A stretch of 64,000 nt of DNA from Paramarasmius palmivorus (taxonomy: Eukaryota > Basidiomycota > Agaricomycetes > Agaricales > Marasmiaceae), in NCBI GenBank assembly GCA_037176845.1, contig JAYKXP010000008.1:1-64000 (forward strand). Reading direction: 5' to 3'. Position numbers and translations under genes: made by a program. This document shows positions 11,984 to 24,937 of the stretch, piece by piece (within the stretch, counting starts at the first letter, position 1; each line of letters starts with the position of its first letter). Below the pieces are notes generated by a model. That model was not told the origin of the DNA and searched no databases. It worked only from the letters and a program-made list of their open reading frames with translations.

Positions 11984-14334
11984 ATGGAACATACCAACTT
12001 GATAGCGATCATAGTGACGGCCATAGTACTTCTGGTCGTTCGCCGCCGTCTTGCATTTTCCCGAATGCACAGCCCTAATGTGCCAATTCCAGTGAGGAAC
12101 TTACGGGTAGACGTGTCGTCTCAAATTGCTGACAGTGTTCACAGAGCGGGGCATCTTGGATCTGGGGGCACCAGAGACTGGTTTTTGATGGAGGTGTTGG
12201 GGGCGCGTACTCACGATGGGCGGCAGAATTAAGCAGTCATGTTTTCAAGATCAAGCAAGCCATCAAGGTACGTAGAGATTTCTACCGTTGAACTAAAAGG
12301 AAAACTGATATACTTGTTTTAGGGAGACGAAATAGTATGATCTTTTGAACGTAGCAACTACTACCGAACTAATCGTTCATGTTAGTTGATTGTCTTGGAC
12401 CCAACAGCCATCAATCACGTTTTCCAAAAACACATCTATGAATACTGTGCGTCGTTCCCGTATCGCAAAAGTTTGCCAAGTCTGATGGAAATACAGATCA
12501 GTTGGATCGTCCCAAGATTGCAAGAATGATAGGCCGTAGTATCGCATGGGTGGCTGAAGAAAAGGAACACCAGCGCATGAAGCAACTCTTCAATCCCGCA
12601 TTGACGTATGTATTCCAGCGCATCTCCATCTACGATTGGTTTTGACACCTCCATCAGCGCAGAAGTTGTTCGGGAGGGTGCCCAGAACGTGATTGATGCG
12701 GCAGAAAACGTGAGTTGAACCACTGGCTTTACTGCAGAACACAATTGAACATGAAATAGTTCCGTAGTTACATGGAGAGCTATCTTACCTCGCAAGATCC
12801 TGCCAATAAGGGGATTGATATCTCTATTCCTGAATGGACTTTGAATGCGACGTGCGTCTAGTCATCTGATTGTCTGGGGGATCTATGACTGACATCCCAT
12901 CAGTCTCGAGGTCATCGGTAGATTTGTGCGTTCTAGTATCGGCGAACACTTAAGTGGTCACTGAAGATTGTTTTCATAGGGATTTGGTCATGATTTCGGG
13001 AGCGGGAGAAGCCCCGATGCTAAGGGCATCCTCTCTGCATGGAGGAACATGACTTCCATGATCACGAATGCGAAAAATTTCGAGGTGAGTAACAAATCTA
13101 AATCCCATACAGAAACTAATAGTTATCAGGTTGTAATGCTGTTCCGCAATCTTCCATTCATCGACTCCATCCCAATCAAAGCATTGAGATCGTATGGAAA
13201 TGTGAGATTGAGTATCCATGTAAGTGAGCGATATCTTCTACTTTGTCGCCCGGAATAACCTTTTCTGCAAGGCTGCTGTCAGGAAAGAGTTGGAACGTCG
13301 GGGCCAAGATTGAGTGGACTTGTATACGACGATCAGCTCTATGGAAATGACATGCTCTCTCGGCTTCGTGAGTCTGTAGTACCTTTACTTACAGTACATC
13401 GCTGATACGTCTTACAGTCTTCGCCAACCGTGTTAACCGCTTACCTTTGGTAGAATTGCAAGATCATGTCACGACCTTCGTGTAAGATCGATTCGACTAT
13501 GTTACGCCCGGTGCATCTGACAGTTAATCCGTTTAGCATGGCCGGCTCGGAAACGACTTCTACATCAATCTCGTTCGCGATCTGGGAACTCGCTAGGCAC
13601 CCTGAGATTCAAGAACAGCTCCGGAAGGAACTCCATTCATTCCCTGCTCAACCTACCTATGATCAGATCATGTCCAAGATGCCACTCCTCGACGCAGTCG
13701 TCAGGGAATCGTAAGTAGCTTTCACCTAGGTGATTATACTACCGCTAAGTCTTCGTAGGCTTCGGATGCACCCAGCCGTGCCCTATATGGAACGCGAAGC
13801 TTGTCATGACGATGTTATCCCCCTCAAGCACTCATTCGTTGACCCACAGGGTGTTCAGCGCTCTGAAGTCGTTGTCACCGCCGGCCAAGTGCGTTTCTAC
13901 ATTTTCCGCGGAACAACTAAACTGATGATCAACATAGAAAATTGTTGTGCCGGTTCTTTCAGTCAACAGGCTAGATAGCATCTGGGGAGATGGGTCGGTG
14001 TTCCGTCCCAGCCGGTGGTCGGAACCTTTACCAGCAAAGGAAGATTTGCTTGGTGGCTTCTCGCACATTTTGTCCTTCAGTGATGGGCCTCGCACATGTG
14101 TCGGGTGGCGTTTGGGTATGTCTTCTAAATTCATCAATCCCAAAGCACGCGGCTGATTGATCATGTATAGCTCTCTTCGAGATGAAAGTGATGGTTGCTA
14201 TGTTGACCTACAACTTCAAATTCGAGGATACTGGTGCTGAGGTTGATACCAAAGTTGCCTCGAGTCTGAACCCGATTGAGGTTGGTAAAGAGGAGTTGGG
14301 TCCTAGATTACCTGTTAAAATCTCTTTAGCTTAA
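11984..14334 (+). CDS. Cytochrome P450 monooxygenase (second of three)
   Basis: This is a microsomal P450, divergently transcribed from the first. The start at 11984 gives a membrane anchor (LIAIIVTAIVLLVV); an in-frame ATG at 11933 is an alternative. An intron of about 45 nt around 12107-12145 restores the frame into SGASWIWGHQRLVFDGG, a segment typical of an Agaricomycete P450 group. Later motifs are EEKEHQRMKQLFNPAL (C helix), MAGSETTSTS (I helix, near 13.54 kb), VVRESLRMHP (ExxR) and FSDGPRTCVGWRLA (heme loop, near 14.1 kb, interrupted by an intron). It stops at 14332-14334. Around 13308-13315 one base seems to be missing, since adding a T restores a continuous frame. Many introns; length is about family norm. 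Substrate unknown. Confidence 0.9.
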
Positions 14335-15505
14335 ACAAAGGCCTGAATGCCGTGTCACACTCCTTGTATCCTAACTTATAAGATGTTGAATAGATTTTCA
14401 GTCTGTACATATCATCATTAATAGTCGCAATATTTCCACTGTCACTTTTACGCATCAGTTGCAAGTGAAGCATGCCTACTAGTTCATCCCATGTAATGCA
14501 ACCACATTTGACTCAGAGGCTCACTCGCCTGGATCGATTTGAACCACCAACTACTCCGTCGTAGTCTCGTAGATTCAATCGCAGACGGGGCTTGTGTTAC
14601 TCTTGAACACCGTGGGTAAATTTCTTGCAAATTTGCTAACTAGGCGGCACCCTGGTTAACTGCACTTCGTGTTCCCACCCTCTCATCCGCTCATCTTCAT
14701 GACTCCATGCCTCCAAACTCTGAAACTCTGAACACGGGGCTCGTTGTACGCGATTCGGCAGACGGGGAGGTTATTTGTACGAGACGGACTCGAGGAGGTC
14801 AACTTGGGGTTCCTATGAAACATTTGTCGCTAATACGGTCTACAGCTTCGACTTTTCGATGGGTTCAGTTGCTGGAATGAAAAGATCTGTTCTTAGACCG
14901 TTTTGGGACACATCCCGCTTTCTTACCGTCTTTTACACCAAAATATACCATTGTTGCGCATGCCCGCTCACTGTTCAGTGTTCGAGACCGCTTCATCCGG
15001 GAAAACACGGTACCGAGGCAATCCACTGGTCTAGCGCTGTTCCTGGCCAGCTGTGCATATCCTTTGGAGAAGCTCCAACGGTACGGCTTCATTGAATCTT
15101 ATTGTGACAATTTTCAGGCCTTCTACAAGCCACCGATATCCGAATATTCGAGCTGTGATTGCCTATCCAATGCAACTGTTTTACCCGCTTCAAAGAGACA
15201 CATCTCCCCGATCAAAACTAGTCGCCTAGTCGTTTTGTCGCCGTTAGCAAGTTATTAGGATCTTATCATTTTGGGGTTCTGTTGGCGCCTTTGCCTCCAG
15301 GAAACGTGTCAAGATGTTTCGGTACCTTGACAGATTTCAGCTTCATGTCGATCAACACTGCTCAGGGCACTGCCTACCCTGCAACTAAGCCTGTCGACCG
15401 CAGTGCGCACATTGTTGACCGCTCAATATCGCACGCCCGAAGGATGGAGGGATACTATAAGATGGATCGAGCTCACTCTCATACTCTCCAAAACACAGGT
15501 TCAAG
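14335..15505. other. Intergenic; promoter of the GMC gene at its end
   Basis: No gene is recognised here. A plus-strand open frame at 14775-15095 has no family resemblance. A TATA-like ACTATAAG near 15454-15461 lies about 50 nt before the GMC start. Confidence 0.45.
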
Positions 15506-17742
15506 ATGGTGGTCTCAAGCGTAGTAGCAGCGACAGCTTTCGCTTTGTTGTCGCTTCCTTCCGTTTCAGCAAGACTTCTGAGCTCGTTGTCTGAGTTGGA
15601 AACAGCTACTTACGACTTTGTTGTCGTCGGTGGTAAGTCTTTATCCCTTCTACGAGATTTGGAGGAGCTAATGTATCATAGGTGGAAATGCTGGAAGTGT
15701 TGTGGCCAATCGTCTTACCGAGAACGAGAATTTCAAGGTCCTCGTCGTAGAAGCGGGAGTCAAGTGAGTCTTTCCCAAAGTTTTTACAACGCTTGGCTCA
15801 TGAGATGGTTCCTCAGCAATGAGGGGTTACTCGGGATGGAGATTCCCTTCCTCGCGTCTAGCCAATTTGGTACCGGAGTTGACTGGAACTTCTCTACCGT
15901 TCCCCAACCTGGAGTAAATGATAAAAGTCTTCACGTAGCAAAGGGATTTGCGCTTGGTGGTGATACTAGTCTGAGTGCGTGATACATGGTGTGTTGTTGA
16001 ACGAAGCTAATCTCGATATTCAATAGATATCTTCTTATGGTATCGCGGTTCCAATGACATTTGGGACCATTATGCACGGTTAACCGGTGACGATAACTGG
16101 TCTTGGGACTCGATGGCCGAATACTACAAGAAGGTACGAAGATTCATTATTCGGTCCAATTGCCTCCACCTGACTTCATGAGTCAAGACTTCGCGTATTG
16201 TTGCCCCTACCAATGGACGAGACATCTCTGGCGATTTCATTCCAGATGCTCATGGAGACGGTCCAGTTCAAGTTACCCTAAACGGTGTTGTTTGGATATC
16301 GATAACGCTGTTTACAACGTGGCCCAAGAAGCCGAGGGCAAGTTCGCCTTCAACCAAGATTATAATTCCGGTCAACCGCTCGGGCTCGGTGAGTCCCCTC
16401 ATTTCCGAGATCCACTGCGATGTTAATGGGATTCTCTAGGCTGGGGCCAGGTGACCACAGGCGGGGGTTCAAGGAACAGCGCTGCGACTGCTTACCTGCA
16501 GCCTGCAATCAACAGACCCAATCTCGATGTCATTGTCAATACCTATGTCACAAGGCTCTTCTCATCTACTTCTGACGACGGAATTCCAGTAATGGACACT
16601 GTTCAGCTGGCCTCCGGTACTAATGGTAAGCATGCGATGCCTGTTGCTATCAATTTAATCAATCCTGACATGAAAACGCAGGTCCTTTTGTTAACGTCAC
16701 GGCCTCAAAGGAGATTGTTCTCAGTGCTGGTTCTATCAACTCTCCCAAGATTCTGATGCTCTCTGGCATCGGACCACAGGAGGAGCTCAGCTCATTCGAC
16801 ATCCCCGTCCTTGTCGACTCTCCTGCTGTGGGGGCTAACATGACCGAGCATCCAATCGTGTTCAATGTGTACTCCCTAAACTCGACAAGCAGTTACGATG
16901 ACGTTCTCCGGCTTCCAGCTCTCAGGAAGCTCTTCTCGGTCAATGGGAGAGTAATATGACTGGTCTGTATTCCGATGCACCAGGAGGAACAGTGCTTGGA
17001 AACTTCAAGCTTCCCGAAGGTTTCGAGGATCCCTCCTCCGGACCAGGCAGCGCAAACATAATGATTGCCTTGTTTGTGGGTACCTCTATCTGTATCTTAC
17101 AATCCTTGCTGACCTTAGCTCTTCAGGATGGTTTTTTCAAGGCGGGTCAGCCAGCCACCGGTAACTTTGTGACAGTCCTGACTTCAGTGCTCAGCCCGAC
17201 TTCTCGTACGTTTTCTTGCCTCGACACTACAGTACTATTCCTAACGCCAACAATTAGGCGGATCTCTGAAACTTGCGTCTTCCGATCCTTTCGAAAAGCC
17301 CTTGATTGATTATGGCCTTTTCTCCACCGACTTCGATATCAAGGCTCAAGTCGAGGCCATGAAACGGTCAAAGAGCTTTTCTCCCAGCCTCAACTGAGCG
17401 AGATCGTGGAAGGTCCTTTCGGTGATCTTGCTAACGCAACCACGGACGAGGCTTTGGCAGAATTTGCTCGTGCCAACATTGACCTATACTCGCACCCGAG
17501 TGGATCTCTACGAATGGGTCCTGGAGCAGGATGCTGTCGTCGACACGACTCTCAAGGTTAAGGGTGTCAAGGGACTCCGAGTCGTTGATACATCAGTTGT
17601 GGTATGTCCAATTTAGCATTCAGGAAACGGCGCCATACTTATGCAAAACTTTCAGCCTCAAATCCCTGAGTGCAACACTCAGGCTATTGTCTATATGCTC
17701 GCCGAGAAAGCCTCAGACTTGATCAAGAGCGACTATCTTTAA
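15506..17742 (+). CDS. Secreted GMC oxidoreductase (aryl-alcohol-oxidase-like)
   Basis: This is an FAD-dependent alcohol oxidase or dehydrogenase of the glucose-methanol-choline family. A signal peptide (AATAFALLSLPSVSA) precedes the dinucleotide-binding motif VVVGGGNAGSVVANRL, whose GG/GN junction is an intron. GVDWNFSTVPQ and YRGSNDIWD are family blocks, and the flavin-contact loop normally read GGSS appears as GGDTSLS here. INSPKILMLSGIGP is the second GMC signature. The active-site His is in HPSGSLRMGP near 17.5 kb, and its partner in ECNTQAIVYMLAE is Asn rather than the more common His, as in some other GMC enzymes. It stops at 17742. There are several introns, and frame jumps near 16.2, 16.95 and 17.37 kb could be introns or sequence errors. 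In the cluster context it may oxidise an alcohol on the product; a wood-decay role is the alternative. Confidence 0.88.
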
Positions 17743-18183
17743 TAAGTTATCTACCTAGAACAGGGTCACTGGTTGGTCGTATTTATTGGATTATATATTT
17801 AGGCAATCGTACATACCATAAGAACGGACTTTGCAAATAGTTGACTCGTCGTTGAGCTACCTTCATTTGTATTTATGGTCTAACAATACATACTGAGCAT
17901 TATTTAGTTGTCGTTTGAGCAATAACATCGTTTTGTCATCATCGGATTGCGTGTTAAACACCACTGCATCGTCCAGTGCCGAATTTTTTTGCGGAAACGC
18001 AAGATTTTTGACGGCGCACGTAGTACTAAAAGCGTATTCTGCGTGGTGGAACAAGTTGGGCGCTAAGGCGGAAGCATGAGCGTCGAAATGCTCGAAATGA
18101 CATAGCGGATCCAAAGGGTGGTATATATGTATTTACAATCTACAAGAGACGTAATGTAACACGGTGCATAAGTAACTCGTCGT
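17743..18183. other. Convergent 3' intergenic region
   Basis: AT-rich sequence lies between the ends of the GMC gene and the reductase gene, which face each other. No gene is seen. Confidence 0.5.
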
Positions 18184-19285
18184 TTACAATACGAACGGTA
18201 TCACAATCTTTCTGTCTTTTGGAAAGGCGTCTCCGAACTTTGCCTTGTACCACTGATGCCCCCTGTACGCTCTTGGGAACATCAGTACAATCTCGTTGAA
18301 AAGGAAGATCCAAGGCGGCGTTAAGCGAGGTGCAAAGAACGATGGCGGGAGATGATAAAGGGCGACAAGTGTTTCCCAGGAGAATGTCGATGGCATGGTG
18401 AATAGTTCCGAAGATGAAAGTTGGAGCAAGGGAAGGGGAGAAGCGGCCAATGCAAAACCGAACCACTCAACCCACTCGCAAAGGTAGTTGGGGAATGAGA
18501 CGTATTCGTACAGCAGGCCACAGGGAATAGCGTAGTGTTCGCCCTCTTCCTTCTTGTCGCCGTCATCTTTCTTCTTCCCACTTTGTTTCGCCTTCTTCCT
18601 GATATTCAGCAAGATCTCATCATGCCACACGTTCCCAATGAAACCAAATGCCCACAATCCCAACCCAAGATACCACAACGGATTTCCCCACGTATTAGTA
18701 TCCCTGCTAAGATACAGCCTTGCAGCAGGCGAAGACAGATAAGAGCCGATCAGGGAGCCATTTAAAACGTTGAACAGAATTCCCAAGAGAGGTACGCCGA
18801 TATGGGCCTTTGAACGAGATGGAGTGCGGAGAGGGCTAATGATAGCACGGTTCAGGTAATGTATCAAGTACATTCCTGCAAGAACTTTCTGGGCGGATAG
18901 TAGAGGTACTTCCATCCCAGGAAGGACCGGCATTGAGAGGGGTGATTTTAGGAATGTGTATGTGAAGCAAATCGGAGAAACTATTTCCATGACCATCCAG
19001 GCCTTAATTCCTGCATGTAAGATGAATCGAGATCTGCCAGGTTTTAGCTATGATGGATAATCTTACCGTCAACCATAAAGATACTTTTCCCTTTCTGTGC
19101 GAACCGGCCAAATGGCGCGTCGTAGAAAAATGTCACGAAGAACACACAGGTGCTCCCGAGCACGAACCATTTCCTGGCAGCTAAATTTCATACTTTCTAT
19201 TAGAGATAAAGAGTGCTTGGGTGTTGAAGAACTTACCGTCATAGATATATCTTGCTTGGGGTACAGACAAGTAGGTCAAAGCCAT
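18184..19285 (-). CDS. Steroid 5-alpha-reductase family membrane reductase
   Basis: This is a polytopic membrane protein of the 3-oxo-5-alpha-steroid 4-dehydrogenase family (NADPH-dependent reduction of enone double bonds). The start at 19285 opens MALTYLSVPQARYIYD. Two short introns (near 19.2 and 19.06 kb) lead into FFYDAPFGRFAQKGKS, a family block. The remaining about 270 residues are one uninterrupted frame with several hydrophobic helices. The C-terminal signature GLLYEYVSFPNYLCEW and HQWYKAKFGDAFPKDR matches the conserved NADPH-binding end. A Lys/Asp-rich insert (KKDDGDKKEEGE) sits in a loop. Total about 320 residues, as expected. It is convergent with the GMC gene and surrounded by P450s, so a tailoring role in the cluster is likely. 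Very-long-chain enoyl reductase and polyprenol reductase activities occur in the same superfamily and cannot be excluded. Confidence 0.88.
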
Positions 19286-19508
19286 GGTCGGTGTTCAAGC
19301 AACCGTTGACTGTGATATCAATCATGTTCAAACGTGTCACTGAAGACACGTGAATATCACTCACGCGTCGCGTTAAGCTTTTGGCCTGAAGCTTGAGATT
19401 CAATGAGAATGGGAATCATAATGATATTTACTATACAAGTCCCAGTTAGACGGAAAGCAAATAGTTGCGTATATATTACAGCAAATTATCCTATGATTGA
19501 CCCTAGAT

Positions 19509-21792
19509 TCACAACAGCTCGACGCTTAAAGGCAGAGCGGGGCTACCACTCTCTGCAGATACAGGTGTAGTCACAACGCCTAGCTCCCATCTAACCTCCT
19601 TCTTCGCAGGCGAGAAACTTGAATTGCTTCAGCAGTGTGGCTAGCACAACCTCTGTAGCCCTTGGTCAATGCCATGAAAGCCAACGGATGGGCCGGGACT
19701 TACTAATTTCTAGCTCAGCAAACTTGAAGCCACTGCAAAAGCATTAGCACAAGGTCATGACGTGATCTTCGTTGACTTACATGCATGCTCTTCCTCCCGC
19801 TGAAAATGTCATCCTGGCCAAACAAATGTGAGTCAAGAGGGGTAACTCAAGGACAGCGGAAGCTCTCACAAGTTTGAGTACACTCCAGGTATGGGTGTCT
19901 TGGTCGAATGTGGAGATGCGGCATCTAACCAGCGCGAAGGTTTCCACAGGACGCATCCTCGCCCCAGAAGAGAGGATTCCGATTGACGCCCTCAATGCCG
20001 ACCAAGATGTTGGTGCCCTTCGGGACGTGAACTTCATGGAGCTGCGCCCCAGTTTCCGTTGTGACGGGCCGCGAGAGCGGTATCACAGCTTCCTTGCGAG
20101 TTCTGGGAAGTACCCCATTAGGCAGATCCATTCTGAAAGTTGTGAAATACTTACATCCTGCCAACGTAAGGGATGGGCGGGAACCTATCGACACAATTAG
20201 ACACGGAACACGATGGGGCACAAGTACAAGACCCACATTCGCAAGTTTCCGGCAAATGGCATCCAAGTAAGGTAGAGAAAGCAGCTTTTCATAGTCCAAG
20301 TCACCATCAGGTGCATTCACCAGTATTTCACGCCTAAGCGCTTCCTGTTCTGCCGTGTGCGTCGATAGCAAAGAGAATATCCTTGCCAGTGTATTGGAAG
20401 TGGTATCAGTAGCGGCGAATGTAAGCGTGCTGATGTGCGTGAGCCATCTGCCTCTGAGTCGTTCAAGATCTCTTACCTCATTTGTCCAAGGAGTTCCGTA
20501 TCAGAAAGCCTTTCCCCACTGTCGACTTCCAGGTTTTGTTTTACTGCCAACGCGCCATCAGCAAATGCGATAGAGATGCGAGAGGGTAGGCTTACGCAAG
20601 ATAGACATGATGTCTTTAGCATTATCAAGAGTTGTTTCATTGTTACTGAGGTCTTTCTTTTTATCCTCAAAGATGCGGGTGGAAGTTGAGTGCATCATTT
20701 CTACAATACGATAGAGTTTTTGGACGCTTTGCAGAGGAATGATTTTGACAATGGCCTTTCTCAAGTCCGACGGTCCTAATTTGACAAGCATCGGTATCAG
20801 TGGTCTGGCCCAAGCCAACTCAATAACGGATGGGCTTGAGGGATACAATCAGCATACGTGTAAAGCGAGCACAACGGGAATTCATACGATAGTTCCTTCA
20901 CTGCGTCTGCATAAGGGTTGTTCTGATTCTCTTCAAATGTATCAAAGGTGTGTCCCAAGCCAGTTTCACCTGTGGGTTTAGAAGTTAGAATATCCACTGC
21001 GAGCCGTGAAACGGGATTACTCACAGATGACCCCAGCCGCAATCCGCCCAAGCCACTCAAGCAGATTGACTTCGGACGGGCCGCTCACTCCCGTTCGCTT
21101 TACAATTGCTTGGATCGTAGATGAAGCCTGAACAAAAGATCATTCAACATGGCAATGCGGGCGGGCGGCGAACATATGGATACCTTGTGAGTGATTGAAT
21201 ACATTATCGGTGTCATTTCACGCAGGCGACGTGTGGAGAAGGCGGGAACAATGAGCCGTCTTTGCTTGCGATGGTGATCACCCAAGGTCGACAGTAAACC
21301 CGTTCCAAAGAGAAGTTGGTTTAGTCTACATGTAACTGATTAGGTTCGAAAACCAGACTTCTGCAATCATGACATACTGAACGAATTCGTCTGTTTCATC
21401 AAAGGTATCCTGTTCTTTGACAAGGATCTGCGTCAGGATTTCTGGTTCCGATGTATACAAAAACTCCCGCTGGAAATTTTCCATCAGATTGTGGTAGCAG
21501 GTCAAAGCGATATACGCACCGACATGAGCCCATAAAGCTTGACGAGGGTGCCATATTCCTTCTCCAGGTACCGAGTAAAGTTCCATCCGTCTTTTGCAAA
21601 TATCTCCTCGAGATTACCTGCCAAAACTGAATCAGCGAAATGTGCTGTATTCGAAAGAGAGGCAGACACACCTGTGAACCACGATTTGCGACCAGGGCCC
21701 CGAAGCTTTCCCAATGCAGACGGATCAAGGAACCGTTTCAAGAGAAGAAACACAAAAACCACAAGCAATCCAATTCCCAAGTCAGAAATCAT
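19509..21792 (-). CDS. Cytochrome P450 monooxygenase (third of three)
   Basis: This is a microsomal P450. The start at 21792 gives the anchor LGIGLLVVFVFLLLKRF and then LRGPGRKSWFTG. The C-helix region reads GDHHRKQRRLIVPAFS, followed by REMTPIMYSITHK, typical of a large Agaricomycete P450 clade. The I helix has FAATDTTSNTLARI near 20.4 kb. WGEDAS and a PERF-like segment lie near 19.95 kb, and the heme loop FSAGGRACMGFKFAE near 19.75-19.8 kb is intact. It stops at 19509. The ExxR region near 20.26 kb is split by an intron. It is about 530 residues with more than ten short introns. Different sequence groups for the three P450s suggest three distinct oxidation steps and not a recent tandem duplication. 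Confidence 0.88.
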
Positions 21793-22267
21793 GATGGTAG
21801 GAGAGTCCCGAAAGTCGGTCAAGCGATCTTTGTTATTAAACTTGTCGCATTCCAAGGGTCAAATTCTCCTGTTCATAATCTCCCCGATTTCGGACGTTTC
21901 CCGTCGAATAACTGTTGCCCGTAGACTGGGTACACGCTCGAGCGTCGCTTGACCGCAATATAGTCGACCGAGTTTGTGCTAAATATGAAAGACTTCCGTC
22001 GAAATCATGAATCAGCCGCCGGTAGTCATGATCATTTCGTGCAGAAGAGTGGACGGATTGGGCAACATGGAGGATAAAGGCAGAGTCTAGCCGTGAGAAA
22101 ACTCTAAAGCGCAAGGGTCGCTTACAACCCGCTCAATGGTACGCGCTCTGAACGGTCTTGAATACTCATTCTCGTTGCACTGCATAGTTCAGTCTCCGGG
22201 TACATGATTTGCATATTATTGGACTCAGAAAGATGTCAATCCATATCCTCTATTTCCCCTTTTCATC
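21793..22267. promoter_or_regulatory. Divergent promoter region: P450 and AsnB-like gene
   Basis: The starts of the minus-strand P450 (21792) and the plus-strand amidotransferase (22268) face away from each other across 475 nt. AT-rich stretches near 21.84 kb and 22.21 kb could serve as TATA elements. No specific binding site was identified. Confidence 0.4.
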
Positions 22268-24666
22268 ATGTGTGGTATCTCAGCCATTAGATTCTCCTCG
22301 CCAGATGCTGCCAGAACTTCAACAGTGGAGGGGCAGCTCCGAGCCTCCATAAAAGCCATGGATCACAGAGGTCCAGATGACTCTGGTACATATGTATCAG
22401 ACGATGGTCTAGTTGGTTAGTGAAATGTTGTTCATTCTCTTCTGTGTTATTCATCTGTTTTTTCCTAGGCCTCGGGCATGCGCGTCTGTCTATTATTGAT
22501 CTTTCAGGCGGGCAACAGCCTTTACACGACGAAGACATTCATGCCGTCGTTAACGGCGAAATTTACGACTATGCCGCCATGCGAAAAGAACTAGAAGCAA
22601 AGGGTTGTCATTTCAAGTCTAACGTTCGACTCTGAACTCGTGGTGCACTTGTATGTCTTGACTCTTCACGAACCTCTGTCTCAAAACATCGCTGATGCTA
22701 TCACTTTAGATACAAGGTTCATGGCCAGAACTTGGTGCATTACCTTCGAGGAGAATTCGCCTTCGTTCTGTACGACGCCAAGCGGAAATTGCTCTTTGGA
22801 GCCAGAGACCGCTTTGGTATCAAGCCCTTCTACTATACGGTCGTCAATGGTTGCTTGATGATCGCCAGTGAGATGAAGGCCCTGCTCCCATTAGGGTGGA
22901 AAGCAGAGTGGGATGTGGAGAGTATTGTACAAATGGGTGACTACAACGATAACAGGACCATCTTCAAGGATGTGTACAAGGTATGGAGACCTGTACTTAG
23001 GCAGTTAAAACTCCTCTGACATACAGTTCTTAGCTGCCCGCAGCACATCTGTTAACATTCAGCCGTACGGGTCAGCTAAGGACAAGGTCATATTGGGATC
23101 ACTCCTATCCGAACCAACAAGTCGCCGAAACTCGGTCTGTCGAGGAAATGATAGAGACCGCCCGGGAAAAGCTCGTCGACTCTGTCCGGGCGCGTCTGCG
23201 CTCTGATGTTCCTCTTGGCGTATACCTGAGCGGTGGGATAGACAGCGCTTGTGTTGCCGGAATTGCTGCTTCATTATTGAAGGAGAATGACCCGAGTGCT
23301 AAGCTCGCGACATTCACCTTGGCCTTCCCAGGTGCGTGTTATTTACGTTGAGCTGCGTGCATAGAACTAACGAGATGGCGCTCAGGACGGGAGGACCTCG
23401 ACGAGGGCCCTGCTGCAAAACGCATGGCCGAATTCATCGGCGCAGATATCCATCAAGTCACACCTTCTGAAGCAGATCTCGTCAACTACTTCGAAAAATC
23501 GGTCTACCACGCAGAGTACCCTTTGTTCACCTTACACGGGTCTGGCAAGATCATCCTAGCCGAGTTCGTTCGTGAGCAAGGGTACAAGGTCGTGCTCACT
23601 GGTGAAGGGTCGGATGAGACATTTGGTGGATATTCCTTCCTCACGTTGGATTACCTTCGTGCAGTCGATACCGCTTCACGTCAGCTAGGCATCCCGCTAC
23701 CTGAAGCTCACGAGCTTGCTGCGACATTGAAGGTCATTGAAGGCATGAAGCCACCTCAGGACCACATCTCCATTAGCGAGCTTTCTTTCCAGGATAGCCA
23801 CCTGGGAAGATCTATGCTTGGTGGTATCAGTACTCATCGAGTGTGGTCGACTACTGGGGTTGGCAGGGATCTATTCTCAGCTGAAATCCTCGACAAATTC
23901 GGCGAACCGGACCATTCGCTGACAATCGCGGAAGGACTCAAACCAGAAGCGCGAGCAAAGATGATCTCAGGCCAGTGGCATCCACTTCACTCCGCATTGG
24001 TAGGCGACTTGTTTTACCTATATTAGCTCCTTGACTGACTTGCATCGGGTAGTACACCGTTACCAATACCATGTTGTCGAATGGTATCTTGAACTATGTC
24101 GGTGAACGTGCGGAGATGGCTGGTTCGATTGAAGGCCGTCCGCCTTTCCTGGACCACTTACTCGTGGATTACGTTAATACACTACCGCCGTGAGTAGTCA
24201 GCTATCATCGCTCCCTTTTTCATACTAACCTTTGCTTTACAGATCTGTTAAGATAAGGCCCACTCTTGTCGGTGGTGACGAATCTGTTTCTCAACCTCGC
24301 CGATGGATGTTCACCGAGAAATGGATCCTACGCCAGGCTGTCAAGCCCTTCGTCACGGATGAGATCTACAAGGTGAAGAAGTCGCAATACAACGTACCTA
24401 TATCTCGCCCACGGGCCGAGGAAACGTCCTTGACGCCACTTCAAGTCTTGCTGAAGACCAGACTTACCCAAGCGGCAGTAGCCCGTCTTGGTTGGGCAAA
24501 CTGGGGTTATATCTCGAATCTCTTGAAAGAGTACATCGAGTCACCGGAATGTCCAGCAGATGGAGGTCTAGACAAGAGGGCACGTATCTTACTTTGTATG
24601 CTCAGTTTTGTGATCCTTCAGGATTACTTCAAGGTGCCTACCACTGATGTTTCAAGTATTGTATAA
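22268..24666 (+). CDS. AsnB-type glutamine-dependent amidotransferase
   Basis: This is an asparagine-synthase family enzyme: the N-terminal class II glutaminase releases ammonia and the C-terminal ATP-pyrophosphatase domain amidates an acid. Met-Cys at the start supplies the nucleophilic Cys2. AMDHRGPDDSG, GHARLSIIDLSGGQQP and VVNGEIYDY are glutaminase blocks. RDRFGIKPFYY and SGGIDSACVAG (PP-loop, near 23.24 kb) are intact. GEGSDETFGGY, EGRPPFLDH and MFTEKWILRQAV complete the synthase domain. It stops at 24666 and is about 650 residues. It resembles the bacterial-type AsnB/AsnO group more than the usual eukaryotic asparagine synthetase, which begins differently. One base too many near 22618-22630 breaks the frame before SELVVHL. 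Flanked by P450 and oxidase genes, it may amidate the cluster's product; ordinary asparagine synthesis is the alternative. Confidence 0.9.
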
Positions 24667-24937
24667 TTTACCCATGTAGTTCAGTAATGTAGCATTTAGA
24701 TGTCGGACAGTATAGATTAGGGCCAATGGATATATTTTTATAAGACCCCAAGATGCTCAGCGTTCAACATAAGTCGACTCCTGTCGACTCCGAAGACTAG
24801 CGCGAGTGACTGCGATTCCCTACTGTGAGAAAAATACTTCCAAAACGGGAATGCAAGGACCGAATTTTTTCTTCCACATCCACCACTTCATTCAGGCTCT
24901 ACCGCCCTACCCAATTCCCGACTTGAATATTTAAAAA

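Noticed and set aside
14521..14580. Possible tRNA on the minus strand (B-box-like GGTTCAAATC)
   Set aside because: The bases flanking the T-loop do not pair as a T-stem and no acceptor stem was found.
14775..15095. Plus-strand open frame of 106 codons
   Set aside because: No family resemblance, no splice continuation, and it lies in the upstream region of the GMC gene.
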